Below, in pieces: positions 6,468 to 13,309 of a stretch of DNA of 15,132 bases. The notes beneath the pieces are model-generated. The model saw nothing but the letters and a program-made list of their open reading frames with translations. It searched no databases and had not been told where the DNA came from. Source of the stretch: an uncultured Oscillospiraceae bacterium (GTDB lineage Bacteria; Bacillota; Clostridia; Oscillospirales; Oscillospiraceae). The position numbers and the translations under genes were made by a program. Within the stretch, counting starts at the first letter, position 1, and each line of letters starts with the position of its first letter. The stretch spans positions 1-15,132 of the forward strand of contig CAKTPC010000042.1 in assembly GCA_934590505.1 (NCBI GenBank), in the 5' to 3' direction.

Positions 6468-9400
6468 TTACTTTGCCTTACCGCGCTTCTTTATCAGCAG
6501 TACGGCTCCTGCCGCCGCGGCTATCGAAACAAGTCCCATAGCTGCCCAAAGGGCAATGTTGCTCTCATCGCCGGTTTTGGGATTAGTTCCGGGCTTTGCC
6601 GTCGGTGCCGGAGTGTAGCTCGGCGCGGGGCTGTCCGTCGGTATTGTCGTCGGTACCGGACTCGCCGTCGCGGTGGGCATAGGTGTAGGCGTCACCGTAG
6701 GCGACGGAACTGGTGTCGCCGTCGGCACGGGCGTAGGCGTGGGCGTCACTGTGGGCGACGGAACTGGCGTCGCCGTCGGCACAGGTGTAGGCGTGGGCGT
6801 CACCGTAGGCGACGGAACTGGTGTCGCCGTCGGCACAGGCGTAGGTGTGGGCGTCACCGTAGGCGACGGAACTGGTGTCGCCGTCGGCACAGGTGTAGGC
6901 GTGGGCGTCACTGTGGGCGACGGAACTGGTGTCGCCGTCGGCACAGGTGTAGGTGTTGGTGACGGTGTCGGTGTCACCGCAGGGCTGTAGCGGTTCGTGA
7001 TGTCATAGCCCTTCACCTCAGTGGTATAGTCCTGCACTTTAAGCTCGTCTATCGTATAGACTATTTTCTGCCCGGCACCGTACTTCGGCAGATTCTCAAA
7101 GCTCCAGCTCCAATTGTTTTCTAAGCTTGCTGTTTGTTCCGCCTGCGCCTCTCCGTTGGCGTACAGTATGACGGTGATTTTCTCGGGACGTGCAGTTTCG
7201 TGGCCTTCGTCGCCTGCCCATGTCTTTGTTCCGCTGACCGTCAGCGTCTCAGGCTTATGGGTATTCATGATGTTGAATCCGGCAGCCGCATCGCCCGTGA
7301 CAGTCGAGGTATAGCCGTCAGGCACTGCAGCCTCCGCCACGGTATACACAAGCTGTTCCCCGCGCTCATAGGCACGCAGCCCTCTGAATATTCCGCTCCA
7401 CTTATTGTCCGCATTGAGCGTGAGGGTGCTGCCGGTCTCCTGACCGTTACGGAGGAGCTTCACGGTTATCGACGCGGGGCGCAGCCCGTCCTGGTCGCTC
7501 CCGTCGCGCCACTGCTTGGTCACGTTCACATCGACAAGCCCGTTATCAAGGCTGTTGTGCGAGCGCAGCAGTACATGATTCGCATAGTGGGCGACGCCCT
7601 GGCCGTCCACCCAAGTGGGCTCATCGTTATACTCGCCGGCGCTCCCTTCGCGGTACTTTGCATCGTCGTATGTGACGTCATAGTCGGCATACCCGTCGCC
7701 GTTGGTTTTCGGGTCGTAGGCCGTATCGCCGATCATGCTCTCGCGGAGCGTGTATTTTGCCACTGTTCCGTCAGTAAAGAGCGGGAGGTTAGACCACACA
7801 TAACTCCAGTTGTTATCGGCGCTGAGCGTCTGGCGGTACACTTCTCCGGTCATCCTTATCCCATTGCACCACAGCTCTATCTGCACAGGGACGCGCCGGT
7901 TCTCCGGGGTTGAATCTGCCCAATCGGTCTCCGCTGTCACGGTGGTAAGAAGCTTGGAATCGTTCTTTATGGTCAGCCGCGCTGTGCCCATGCCGCTGAC
8001 ATATTGGGCGCTCACGTCATTTCCGTCCTTATCCGCAGCCGTCAGCTCGGTCAGATTACCTCTGCCGTCGACTGAAAAGCTTATTTCCGATGCGCCGTCA
8101 TATCCGGTCGGGATATCCTCTATAAGCGTGTAGCTGCCTTCCGAAAGTTCGATATAAACATTGCCGTATACATCTGTGACAAGCGTACCATCCGTAACGG
8201 CTTCGTTATAACCATTGGTAATGGCATTCTCGTCGGTGGAGTACTGACTTGTGCCCGGCTTGCGGTAAAATACAAACTCCGCCCCATCGTCGGTACAGAT
8301 TGTAAAGTTGACATCGCTCAGCCCCCTGTGAGTGAATGAGTCCTCCTTGTAGAGAGTGAGTATGCCGTAGCGCAAATATGTATTGCGGAACGTAACAGTC
8401 TTATAGGCAGATGACGGCATATCGCTCGGATAGGACTCCATCCTTGTCGTGACTCCGGTATCGTTATATATCTGCCATGTACGGTCATCATCCACCGAGC
8501 CTGTGCCGCTGGTGATATACCGGCTGCTGTTGTGCCAATTGTCACCTAGTGTGTAGTTGAGTTCGCGCAAGGTGTAATAGTCAACAGAGTTACCGGTCAG
8601 CAGCCATTCATAGGTGTGCGTAATTTCATCATAGCTTGAATAGCCGAGCTTGCCTGTGCGCGTCTCCTCCGCTGCCGGGAAAAGCGTCAGTTCATAATCT
8701 TCTGTGATGTCATTTCCGGTCAGCGGGGTATGCTTCACGGTGATCTCAAAATCGTTCTGCGGGTAGGTGATCTGCGCGATGCCTGTGCTGTCGCCGAGGA
8801 AGCTCTTCCTGACGCGCATGTGTCCTTCCTTCGCGACGAGGATTCCGTCAATGTGCCAGCCGTCACCCTTCTCATATTTCAGAACATACCAGCGCACCTT
8901 GAAATGCTCTGTTGTGAGCTTTTCGCTTGGTACAGAAAGGCCCTCTATTTCAATCGAGGCGCCGCTGTTTCTGATCTGTCGGAATACTTCCTCATCACTG
9001 GGAACCGATTCGAGAGTCACTCCGTTATACGAAGTCTCAGTCATTGTACGCAGTGTCGTATCTGTACTATATGCATTTGATTCTGCAGTCGGCGGCGCGA
9101 GCAATATATAGTTGAGATCGGTCCCGGCAGGGATGCCGTCGGTACCGAATATCCCGGTGTGATATATGGAGCCGGTAAAATCCGCCTCAGGCACGGATGA
9201 GAAACCGTTGGAGAGATTATCAGCGATCTCGCAGTAAAGATTGACATAGAAGTTCACAGTCGAAATACGGCCGTTTGCGTCCTTCGCCTTCCATACCGCG
9301 TTGAGCGTCAGCACGCCGTTTTCCTCATAGCGGAGAATATTCGCGGCCGTCAGTATCGTGTCCGCCGGGATGAGCTCATTGCTGCCTGCAACGCGCCAGC

Positions 9401-10796
9401 CATCAAAAAAGTAAATGACCTTTTTCCCCTTATCTCCGGATACCAGCGCGGTGAGCTGTTCCTCGTCCGGGTGGCGAAGCATATACTCGTCCCCTTCGCC
9501 AAGGCTTAACGTAACCTCCAGCTCGGCCTGTCCGTCGATGCAGCCGTCCTTCAGCACCGTCTGCTGTGAGGCTGCTATCTGTCCGAGCTGCTCCTTCGTC
9601 GCATCGAGCGTTGCGGCGTTATAGTGTATCGTATAGGTGGTCTTGCTCTCATCGGTGAGCATTATCTTTATCGGGCACGTTACCGCATTGAAGGTAAACT
9701 TGACCTTCCCGTCGTCCTGCTGCGCGGTTTCATCCGGTTCAACGGTGTCGCCGGTATCGGGGTCAGTTATTCTCCACTCGTGCTCCTCGTGCTGGCTGAG
9801 TGTGATCTCAAACTTTGTTCCGTTAAACACATAGTAAATGCCTGTCGCTGCGTCCTCCGTCCCAGTCGTGTCGGAGACAGAGACGGTGTAGAAGGTGTTA
9901 TCCGCAAGCACGGCGGCATCGCTGCGGGATGCTTTTCCGGTAAAGTACGATGCACTCCCGGCAACGTTGCCCGGCAGATAATACAGGTAATTGTCAACTC
10001 TGCGGCTGAGCGGTATGCGCCATTCGCCCTCGACCTGATATGGGGACGCATCCGCCCACAGGTTGTTGTAATCATTCTTATCGGTATGCGGGAAGACGTG
10101 CAGGTCTGCGCTCATATTATCTGCGCTGAAGCCGTAGGCGCCATAGGTCTCCGCCAGCTTCGCGGCAGTGATGTAATACCGTCCGCCGCTCGCTTCCTGA
10201 TCCACGCTGAGGCTGCCGACGCTCTTCCACGCGCCGTTTACGGCAAGGAACAGCTCTACGCTTGCGGCAGCCTTTTCGTTCTCCTCGGGCTCCTCCTTGT
10301 CGGTTTCGTCGTCAGTCTGCCCGTCAGGGTCGTCATCCGTATTCTCGTCCTGGTTCTTGTCCGAATCGTTATCGTCGGTGCTCTTGTCCGGGTCGGTGTC
10401 GCCGTCGTTGCCGGTGCCCTTGTCCGGTTCGGCGTCGCCGTCGTTGTCGATACCCTTGTCCGGATCGGTGTCACCGTTGTCGCCGGTACCCTTGTCCGGT
10501 TCGGCGTCGCCGTCGTCGCCGGTACCCTTGTCCGGTTCGGCGTCGCCATCGTCGCCGTTACCCTTGTCCGGTTCGGCGTCGCCATCGTCGCCGTTACCCT
10601 TATCCGGATCGGCATCGCCGTTGCCGTCGGCCTGCTCCAACTTGTTCTCCTGCTTCTGCTCGGTCTGCTGACCCTCGTTTTCGGTCTGACCCATGGCATA
10701 GACAGCAGGGTCGACCAGCGTGAATATACATACCAGCGCCAGCAGGAGAGTTAAAATACGCAGCGTCTTATTTGTTTTATGATTTCTATACAGCAT
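6468..10796 (-). CDS. Sortase-anchored Cna-B repeat surface protein (NPKTG)
   Basis: A 1442-residue cell-wall protein. Order: signal peptide (1-34, basic start, Leu-rich core, VYA before the likely cut); Gln/Glu-rich stretch; eight acidic repeats of about 12 residues (58-151); acidic Asp/Glu region to about 187; a large region (190-800) with a stretch resembling bacterial InlB-type repeats (FFDGWRVAGS...LTLNAVWK); a SpaA-like domain (about 808-925, TLYKEDSFTHRGLSDVNF); three Cna-B-like domains (about 949-1080, 1089-1185, 1184-1265), the last two with the T-K-x-W strand and [IV]xNT/N-R end that carry isopeptide-bond residues; five 18-residue Pro/Thr repeats; NPKTG at 1405-1409, a hydrophobic helix and the basic tail KKRGKAK. 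Family knowledge: sortase links the Thr to the wall, and such proteins serve as adhesins or pilin-like stalks. NPKTG is a variant of LPXTG. ATG 10796 has AAGGTG (10802-10807) 5 bases upstream. No sortase gene is in the window. The ligand is unknown. Confidence 0.92.
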   Translation of the reverse strand: MLYRNHKTNKTLRILTLLLALVCIFTLVDPAVYAMGQTENEGQQTEQKQENKLEQADGNGDADPDKGNGDDGDAEPDKGNGDDGDAEPDKGTGDDGDAEPDKGTGDNGDTDPDKGIDNDGDAEPDKGTGNDGDTDPDKSTDDNDSDKNQDENTDDDPDGQTDDETDKEEPEENEKAAASVELFLAVNGAWKSVGSLSVDQEASGGRYYITAAKLAETYGAYGFSADNMSADLHVFPHTDKNDYNNLWADASPYQVEGEWRIPLSRRVDNYLYYLPGNVAGSASYFTGKASRSDAAVLADNTFYTVSVSDTTGTEDAATGIYYVFNGTKFEITLSQHEEHEWRITDPDTGDTVEPDETAQQDDGKVKFTFNAVTCPIKIMLTDESKTTYTIHYNAATLDATKEQLGQIAASQQTVLKDGCIDGQAELEVTLSLGEGDEYMLRHPDEEQLTALVSGDKGKKVIYFFDGWRVAGSNELIPADTILTAANILRYEENGVLTLNAVWKAKDANGRISTVNFYVNLYCEIADNLSNGFSSVPEADFTGSIYHTGIFGTDGIPAGTDLNYILLAPPTAESNAYSTDTTLRTMTETSYNGVTLESVPSDEEVFRQIRNSGASIEIEGLSVPSEKLTTEHFKVRWYVLKYEKGDGWHIDGILVAKEGHMRVRKSFLGDSTGIAQITYPQNDFEITVKHTPLTGNDITEDYELTLFPAAEETRTGKLGYSSYDEITHTYEWLLTGNSVDYYTLRELNYTLGDNWHNSSRYITSGTGSVDDDRTWQIYNDTGVTTRMESYPSDMPSSAYKTVTFRNTYLRYGILTLYKEDSFTHRGLSDVNFTICTDDGAEFVFYRKPGTSQYSTDENAITNGYNEAVTDGTLVTDVYGNVYIELSEGSYTLIEDIPTGYDGASEISFSVDGRGNLTELTAADKDGNDVSAQYVSGMGTARLTIKNDSKLLTTVTAETDWADSTPENRRVPVQIELWCNGIRMTGEVYRQTLSADNNWSYVWSNLPLFTDGTVAKYTLRESMIGDTAYDPKTNGDGYADYDVTYDDAKYREGSAGEYNDEPTWVDGQGVAHYANHVLLRSHNSLDNGLVDVNVTKQWRDGSDQDGLRPASITVKLLRNGQETGSTLTLNADNKWSGIFRGLRAYERGEQLVYTVAEAAVPDGYTSTVTGDAAAGFNIMNTHKPETLTVSGTKTWAGDEGHETARPEKITVILYANGEAQAEQTASLENNWSWSFENLPKYGAGQKIVYTIDELKVQDYTTEVKGYDITNRYSPAVTPTPSPTPTPVPTATPVPSPTVTPTPTPVPTATPVPSPTVTPTPTPVPTATPVPSPTVTPTPTPVPTATPVPSPTVTPTPTPVPTATPVPSPTVTPTPMPTATASPVPTTIPTDSPAPSYTPAPTAKPGTNPKTGDESNIALWAAMGLVSIAAAAGAVLLIKKRGKAK
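6677..6960 (-). repeat. Five 54-bp tandem repeats encoding the Pro/Thr wall spacer
   Basis: The landmark gcgacggaac recurs at 6701, 6755, 6809, 6863 and 6917, exactly 54 bases apart. Each unit encodes 18 residues of the type SPTVTPTPTPVPTATPVP. The copies differ only at silent sites (for example ggt/ggc, gta/gtg), which suggests recent expansion. In sortase substrates such Pro/Thr stretches span the cell wall. Confidence 0.95.
10344..10625 (-). repeat. Eight acidic 36-bp tandem repeats
   Basis: The units encode GDDGDAEPDKGT-like 12-residue repeats (the first unit is shorter). They lie directly after the signal peptide region and are strongly acidic. D-x-x-G-D spacing suggests possible Ca2+ binding, but no canonical EF-hand or thrombospondin type 3 pattern is fully met. 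Confidence 0.9.
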
Positions 10797-10957
10797 AGCA
10801 ACACCTTACCCCATGTATGTGTTAAGTTATTTATACTATATCATGAAAGTGTTTTGAAAAAACCGGTACACGTTCCAATTTATCAACAGCACAGTCTTAA
10901 AAAGTTCCGTTTTTTTAGAGCCAACCTGTATTGTAACCGATGGTGCTGCGAAAGTCA

Positions 10958-10981
10958 ATATATATATATATATATATATAT
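10958..10981. repeat. (AT)12 dinucleotide tract
   Basis: Twelve uninterrupted AT units lie in the AT-rich 256-bp gap between the surface-protein gene and spmB, followed by TTAGGATAATATTTTATTTAATAAG-type AT-rich sequence. They are about 160 bp upstream of the surface-protein start. No gene or clear terminator for spmB was seen in this gap. Confidence 0.95.
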
Positions 10982-11052
10982 TAGGATAATATTTTATTTA
11001 ATAAGAGGATAATAAGCAGAGATAATTTTGCACCTATCTGCGCCTTTGCAGG

Positions 11053-11586
11053 TCAGCCTGCTCCCCATAGAATGCGGCATATCCACGCTGCGGTTAGGAA
11101 GCCTGCCGCATCTGCGCAGAGAGCCGCGGGCACTGCCCAGCGGCTGTCCTTGACCCCGGCGGCTGTGAAGTACACGGCGATGACATAAAAGGTCGTGTCG
11201 CTCGAAGAGCACATGACGGCGGCAGTACGCCCGGCGAGCGAGTCCGCCCCACAGCGGGAGATGACGTCCGCCGCTGCGGAGAGCGCGGCGCTGCCCGAAA
11301 CGGGGCGCAGCAGCATGAGAAGCACCGTTTCCTCCGGTATGCCGAGCACGGACAGCATGGGGCGCAGCAGCACGCCGATGTGCTCCGGCAGCCCTGAGGC
11401 GCGCAGCAGGTATATCGCCGGGAAGAGCACGACCAGCGCGGGGAAAATATCCCGCATGATGCGCAGTCCCTTTGCCGCACCCGCTGTCAGCGCAGAGAAA
11501 ATATCCACGCCGCGGCACAGCCCCGCGATGCACGCCGCGCCTATGATGAGCGCGGGGACCAGCCCCGCGAGGGTGCTCAGTCCCAC
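11053..11586 (-). CDS. spmB: Spore maturation protein B
   Basis: A 177-residue membrane protein, close to the usual 178 of Bacillus SpmB. Family landmarks in order: RGVDIFSALTAGAAKGL, then LRASGLPEHI, RPVSGSAALSAAADVI, GADSLAGRTAAVM, and DTTFYVIAVYFTAAGVKDSRW; the RP-x-SGS and TTFY motifs are the most telling (nucleoside-recognition/Gate fold). SpmA and SpmB act in the forespore and are needed for full core dehydration and heat resistance of spores. The start is a GTG at 11586 inside the last codons of spmA; the genes overlap by 10 bases in different frames, so translation is probably coupled. There is no clear hairpin after the stop; the AT-rich gap with the (AT)12 tract follows. Confidence 0.95.
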   Translation of the reverse strand: MGLSTLAGLVPALIIGAACIAGLCRGVDIFSALTAGAAKGLRIMRDIFPALVVLFPAIYLLRASGLPEHIGVLLRPMLSVLGIPEETVLLMLLRPVSGSAALSAAADVISRCGADSLAGRTAAVMCSSSDTTFYVIAVYFTAAGVKDSRWAVPAALCADAAGFLTAAWICRILWGAG

Positions 11587-12152
11587 AGTTTTTTAAGAAC
11601 TGCCGCCGCGGCTATCCCGGCGGCGAGCGACACAGCCGAGCTTACCCACACGGCTGGCATGATATCAAAGGCCGCGGCGGCTCCGTAAGAGGCGCGGACG
11701 GAGGCGACCGTCGTCGGCACGAGCTGGAAGGACGCGGTGTTTATCACGACGAGCAGGCACAGCTCATCCCGCGCACGGGTGTCGCCAAGGCGCACCATGC
11801 CCTTGGCGGCACGGATGCCGGCAGGCGTCGCGGCGTTCCCGAGGCCGAGGAGGTTCGCGCTGACGTTCTCCGACAGGGCGGCGATGACAGCTTTGTCGCG
11901 CCCGCTCGCGGGGAACAGGCGGATGAGCACCGGGCGCAGCAGGCGCGAGAGCCATGCCGCCGCGCCGCTGCGCTCCAAAAGCTCTGCCACGGCGCTCCAC
12001 AGGCACACCGCGCCTCCTATCGAAAGGCAGAAGCTCACTGCCGCGCCCGCGCCCTCAAGCACTGCGCTCCCGGCCTGTGCCGCGCGACCGCTATAGGCGG
12101 CATAGAGCACGGAGAGGACATACATTGTGAGAATGATAAGCCCGATAAGCAC
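11577..12152 (-). CDS. spmA: Spore maturation protein A
   Basis: A 191-residue membrane protein (Bacillus SpmA is 196). The hallmark ENVSANLLGLGNAATPAGIRAAKGM sits near residue 95-120 in pieces ENVSANLLGLGNAATP and IRAAKGM, and INTASFQLVPTTVASVRASYG follows; both are the most conserved SpmA blocks. It works with SpmB in spore core dehydration, in the forespore membrane. The start is GTG 12152, preceded on its strand by AAAGGGGAG (12159-12167), six bases away. The gene diverges from the AbrB-type regulator gene across a gap of 121 bases. No sigma-A promoter stands out on this side. In other spore formers the pair is under forespore control; here I cannot show a complete sigma-G site. Confidence 0.95.
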   Translation of the reverse strand: MLIGLIILTMYVLSVLYAAYSGRAAQAGSAVLEGAGAAVSFCLSIGGAVCLWSAVAELLERSGAAAWLSRLLRPVLIRLFPASGRDKAVIAALSENVSANLLGLGNAATPAGIRAAKGMVRLGDTRARDELCLLVVINTASFQLVPTTVASVRASYGAAAAFDIMPAVWVSSAVSLAAGIAAAAVLKKLWD

Positions 12153-12186
12153 TGCGCACTCCCCTTTCCCAGAAATTCATAGAATG

Positions 12187-12218
12187 TTGGATATTTCCCA
12201 TGTCCGCTGTGTTATATT
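12187..12218 (+). promoter_or_regulatory. Possible promoter for AbrB-type regulator
   Basis: An extended -10, TGT followed by TATATT (12213-12218), lies 56 bases before the TTG start. TTGGAT (12187-12192) is at 20 bases, a longer spacer than ideal, so only the -10 is convincing. Confidence 0.45.
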
Positions 12219-12273
12219 TAATAGTAGGTATCCGCCCGGCGGCGGAGCATATATACACAAGGAGTGATGCATT

Positions 12274-12522
12274 TTGAAATCCACCGGTATGGTACGCAAG
12301 GTCGATGAGCTTGGGCGCGTTGTCCTGCCTATTGAGATAAGACGCACGATGGATATACAAGAGAAAGACCCGCTTGAGATATATGTTGAAGGAGAGAATA
12401 TTATTCTTCGCAAGTATCATGAGGCCTGTGTGTTCTGCGGAAGCGTAAGGCACATCGTCAGCTTTGGCGGCAGGTACGTGTGTCCCGAGTGCATAGAGAA
12501 GCTTAACAGAATGATGAAATAA
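12274..12522 (+). CDS. AbrB-family transcription regulator with zinc-knuckle tail
   Basis: An 82-residue protein. Residues 1-47 are a swapped-hairpin AbrB/SpoVT domain: TGMVRKVDELGRVVLPIEIRR followed by DPLEIYVEGENIILRKY. Such domains dimerise and bind AT-rich DNA, controlling transition-state and sporulation genes. Residues about 52-75 carry two Cys pairs, CVFCG and CPEC, which form a small zinc-ribbon-like tail; this layout is common in short AbrB proteins of Clostridia. The start is a TTG at 12274, nine bases after AAGGAG (12259-12264); the nearby ATG at 12267 is in another frame, and the next in-frame ATG would delete the first strand. It diverges from spmA. Targets are unknown. The DPLEI block also matches the tail of the recombinase at 15023. 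Confidence 0.92.
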   Translation: MKSTGMVRKVDELGRVVLPIEIRRTMDIQEKDPLEIYVEGENIILRKYHEACVFCGSVRHIVSFGGRYVCPECIEKLNRMMK

Positions 12523-12552
12523 ACGGCAGCCGGTGTACACCGGCTGCCGTTT
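12521..12552. terminator. 32-bp perfect palindrome, likely terminator
   Basis: Bases 12521-12536 are the exact reverse complement of 12537-12552, with a GC-rich core (CGGCAGCCGGTGT). The stop codon of the AbrB gene overlaps its left end. The 3' arm ends in only TTT followed by AAAATCC, so termination may be weak, and an operator role is possible. Confidence 0.7.
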
Positions 12553-12567
12553 AAAATCCGACAAATG

Positions 12568-12576
12568 TGATAAAAT
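12568..12576 (+). promoter_or_regulatory. Extended -10 for small-protein gene
   Basis: TGA followed by TAAAAT (12571-12576) matches TGnTAtAAT. No good -35 is at the usual distance (CGTTTA, inside the palindrome). The predicted leader would run from about 12583 to 12661. Confidence 0.4.
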
Positions 12577-12584
12577 CTCTATTG

Positions 12585-12641
12585 AGCAAGCGCCGGTCGA
12601 GTGCAGTTCAGACACCGGCAGTCATTTATTCGGCGCTTGCT
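12585..12641 (+). promoter_or_regulatory. Structured leader with competing hairpins
   Basis: AGCAAGCGCCG (12585-12595) pairs exactly with CGGCGCTTGCT (12631-12641), which ends just before the GAGAGGAG ribosome binding site (12643-12650). Inside, GCCGGT (12592-12597) can pair instead with ACCGGC (12614-12619). The two pairings share bases, so they exclude each other. Confidence 0.5.
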
Positions 12642-12661
12642 TGAGAGGAGATGGTCCGTGG

Positions 12662-12916
12662 TTGGAGCTCAATATAAACGACGCGCGCGGAACGGTCGAG
12701 GTCTGGCTCTCGAGCGAAGAGAAAAGCGACCCTGCCGTGCGTCAGCGGCTCAAGCCGCTGTACGCCGAGTATGCAGAGAAGAAATACACCGTCGCAGTGT
12801 TCATGTCCGGCAGTCAGGACTTATATTCTCTGACGAGCGGTCTGCTCTGCTATAACAGAAAGCGCGCCGCGGAGCTTGAGATCGCGCGGGAAAAGGGAAA
12901 CCATATAGACGCATAA
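12662..12916 (+). CDS. Small conserved-looking protein of unknown function
   Basis: An 84-residue soluble protein starting TTG GAG CTC AAT, with GAGAGGAG (12643-12650) 11 bases upstream. The frame is open further upstream, but that part reads through the leader hairpins and has no start with a binding site, so it is probably not translated. I cannot assign a family. What can be seen: an N-terminal strand (VEVWLS), a charged helix with SDPAVRQRLKPLYAEYAEKKY, a strand (TVAVFMSG), a helix that contains LYSLTSGLLCYNRKRAAE, and a charged tail. The compact alpha/beta pattern and lack of a signal peptide suggest a small cytoplasmic protein. Unknown role; it lies between the AbrB regulator and the ncRNA/recombinase region. 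A stem-loop follows the stop. Confidence 0.65.
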   Translation: MELNINDARGTVEVWLSSEEKSDPAVRQRLKPLYAEYAEKKYTVAVFMSGSQDLYSLTSGLLCYNRKRAAELEIAREKGNHIDA

Positions 12917-12950
12917 ACCGGCGGATGCCCCGTGTGGGGTATCCGCCGGT
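12917..12950. terminator. Hairpin between small gene and minus-strand RNA unit
   Basis: Bases 12917-12931 pair with 12936-12950 (15 pairs, one G-T wobble) around a GTGT loop. It directly follows the small gene's stop and can also end the minus-strand transcript that starts near 13139. T-rich tails are weak in both directions (CTTATGTTT and TTTATG). Confidence 0.75.
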
Positions 12951-13139
12951 CTTATGTTTCCGTTTACGGCATCTCTGGGTCCGCCGCAAGTGACACGCTA
13001 AACTCCTGCGCCTCCGCTCCCGCCGGGACACGGTGGCAACGGGATGTGTTTCAATGTAATCCACGGCGTAGGTCTCCCCTCCTTTCCGCGAACAGCGAGG
13101 TCTTATCCCTTATGGGTGCCCCATTGGCGCAGACATACT
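12917..13139 (-). ncRNA. Candidate structured noncoding RNA of about 220 nt
   Basis: A minus-strand unit with a promoter (13175-13146) at one end and a terminator hairpin (12950-12917) at the other, and no convincing gene in it. Visible pairing: a five-bp hairpin with a 3-nt loop at 13112-13124 (AUGGG/CCCAU); a seven-bp long-range pairing of 13126-13132 with 13006-13012 (CTGCGCC/GGCGCAG); and a stem from 12962-12966 to 12999-13003 enclosing CGGC/GCCG. A purine-rich GGAAAGGAGGGGAG at about 13074-13087 looks like a ribosome binding site, and a frame after it (GTG 13064) codes for an Arg-rich peptide that runs through the terminator hairpin, so it is probably not a real gene. Size and a sporulating host would fit a raiA-class RNA; 6S-type RNA is another candidate. 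I cannot confirm a family from memory. Confidence 0.5.
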
Positions 13140-13145
13140 TATTTT

Positions 13146-13175
13146 ATTAAAGTAAATCATTCCAAAGTATGACAA
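13146..13175 (-). promoter_or_regulatory. Promoter for candidate ncRNA
   Basis: On the minus strand TTGTCA (13175-13170), an 18-base spacer, then TTTAAT (13151-13146). Each hexamer matches 5 of 6 consensus bases. Predicted start is near 13139. Confidence 0.6.
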
Positions 13176-13183
13176 GCAGCTGC

Positions 13184-13197
13184 CGAACGTTTGTTCA
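13184..13197. promoter_or_regulatory. LexA/DinR-like SOS box
   Basis: CGAACGTTTGTTCA carries CGAAC and GTTC half sites spaced by four bases, close to the Firmicutes LexA consensus CGAACrnryGTTyC (two mismatches). It sits between the divergent promoters of the candidate ncRNA and the recombinase, 11 bases from the recombinase -35. Confidence 0.5.
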
Positions 13198-13207
13198 TGC
13201 TTTCCTA

Positions 13208-13236
13208 TTGCTTTCCAGGAATTTGTGTGATACAAT
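13208..13236 (+). promoter_or_regulatory. Promoter for serine recombinase
   Basis: TTGCTT (13208-13213), a 17-base spacer and TACAAT (13231-13236) with a TGn extension just before it. The gene has AAAGGTG (13296-13302) as ribosome binding site, 7 bases before ATG 13310. Confidence 0.65.
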
Positions 13237-13309
13237 GTTATCTGTAAATTCAAGATTATAGATACATGATATTGTAATAATTTGAAAAGCATCTCAAAGG
13301 TGAAAGCAA

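Noticed and set aside
6677..6960. CRISPR-like periodic repeat
   Set aside because: Units are directly adjacent at 54 bases without spacers and encode a Pro/Thr repeat in a real gene.
6673..6990. Gly/Val-rich plus-strand frame
   Set aside because: Antisense shadow of the 54-bp Pro/Thr repeats.
9624..10754. Long plus-strand frame opposite the surface protein
   Set aside because: Its Val/Arg-rich repeats are the antisense of the acidic repeats; no ribosome binding site or family match.
12180..12186. CATTCTA on the minus strand upstream of spmA, similar to a sigma-G -10 (CATACTA)
   Set aside because: No matching -35 at the usual distance, so a forespore promoter cannot be claimed.
12801..13064. 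Arg-rich minus-strand frame (GTG 13064) behind a strong purine run
   Set aside because: It reads through a 15-bp terminator hairpin into the antisense of the small gene and has a biased composition; I treat the region as an RNA candidate. A short leader-type peptide is still possible.
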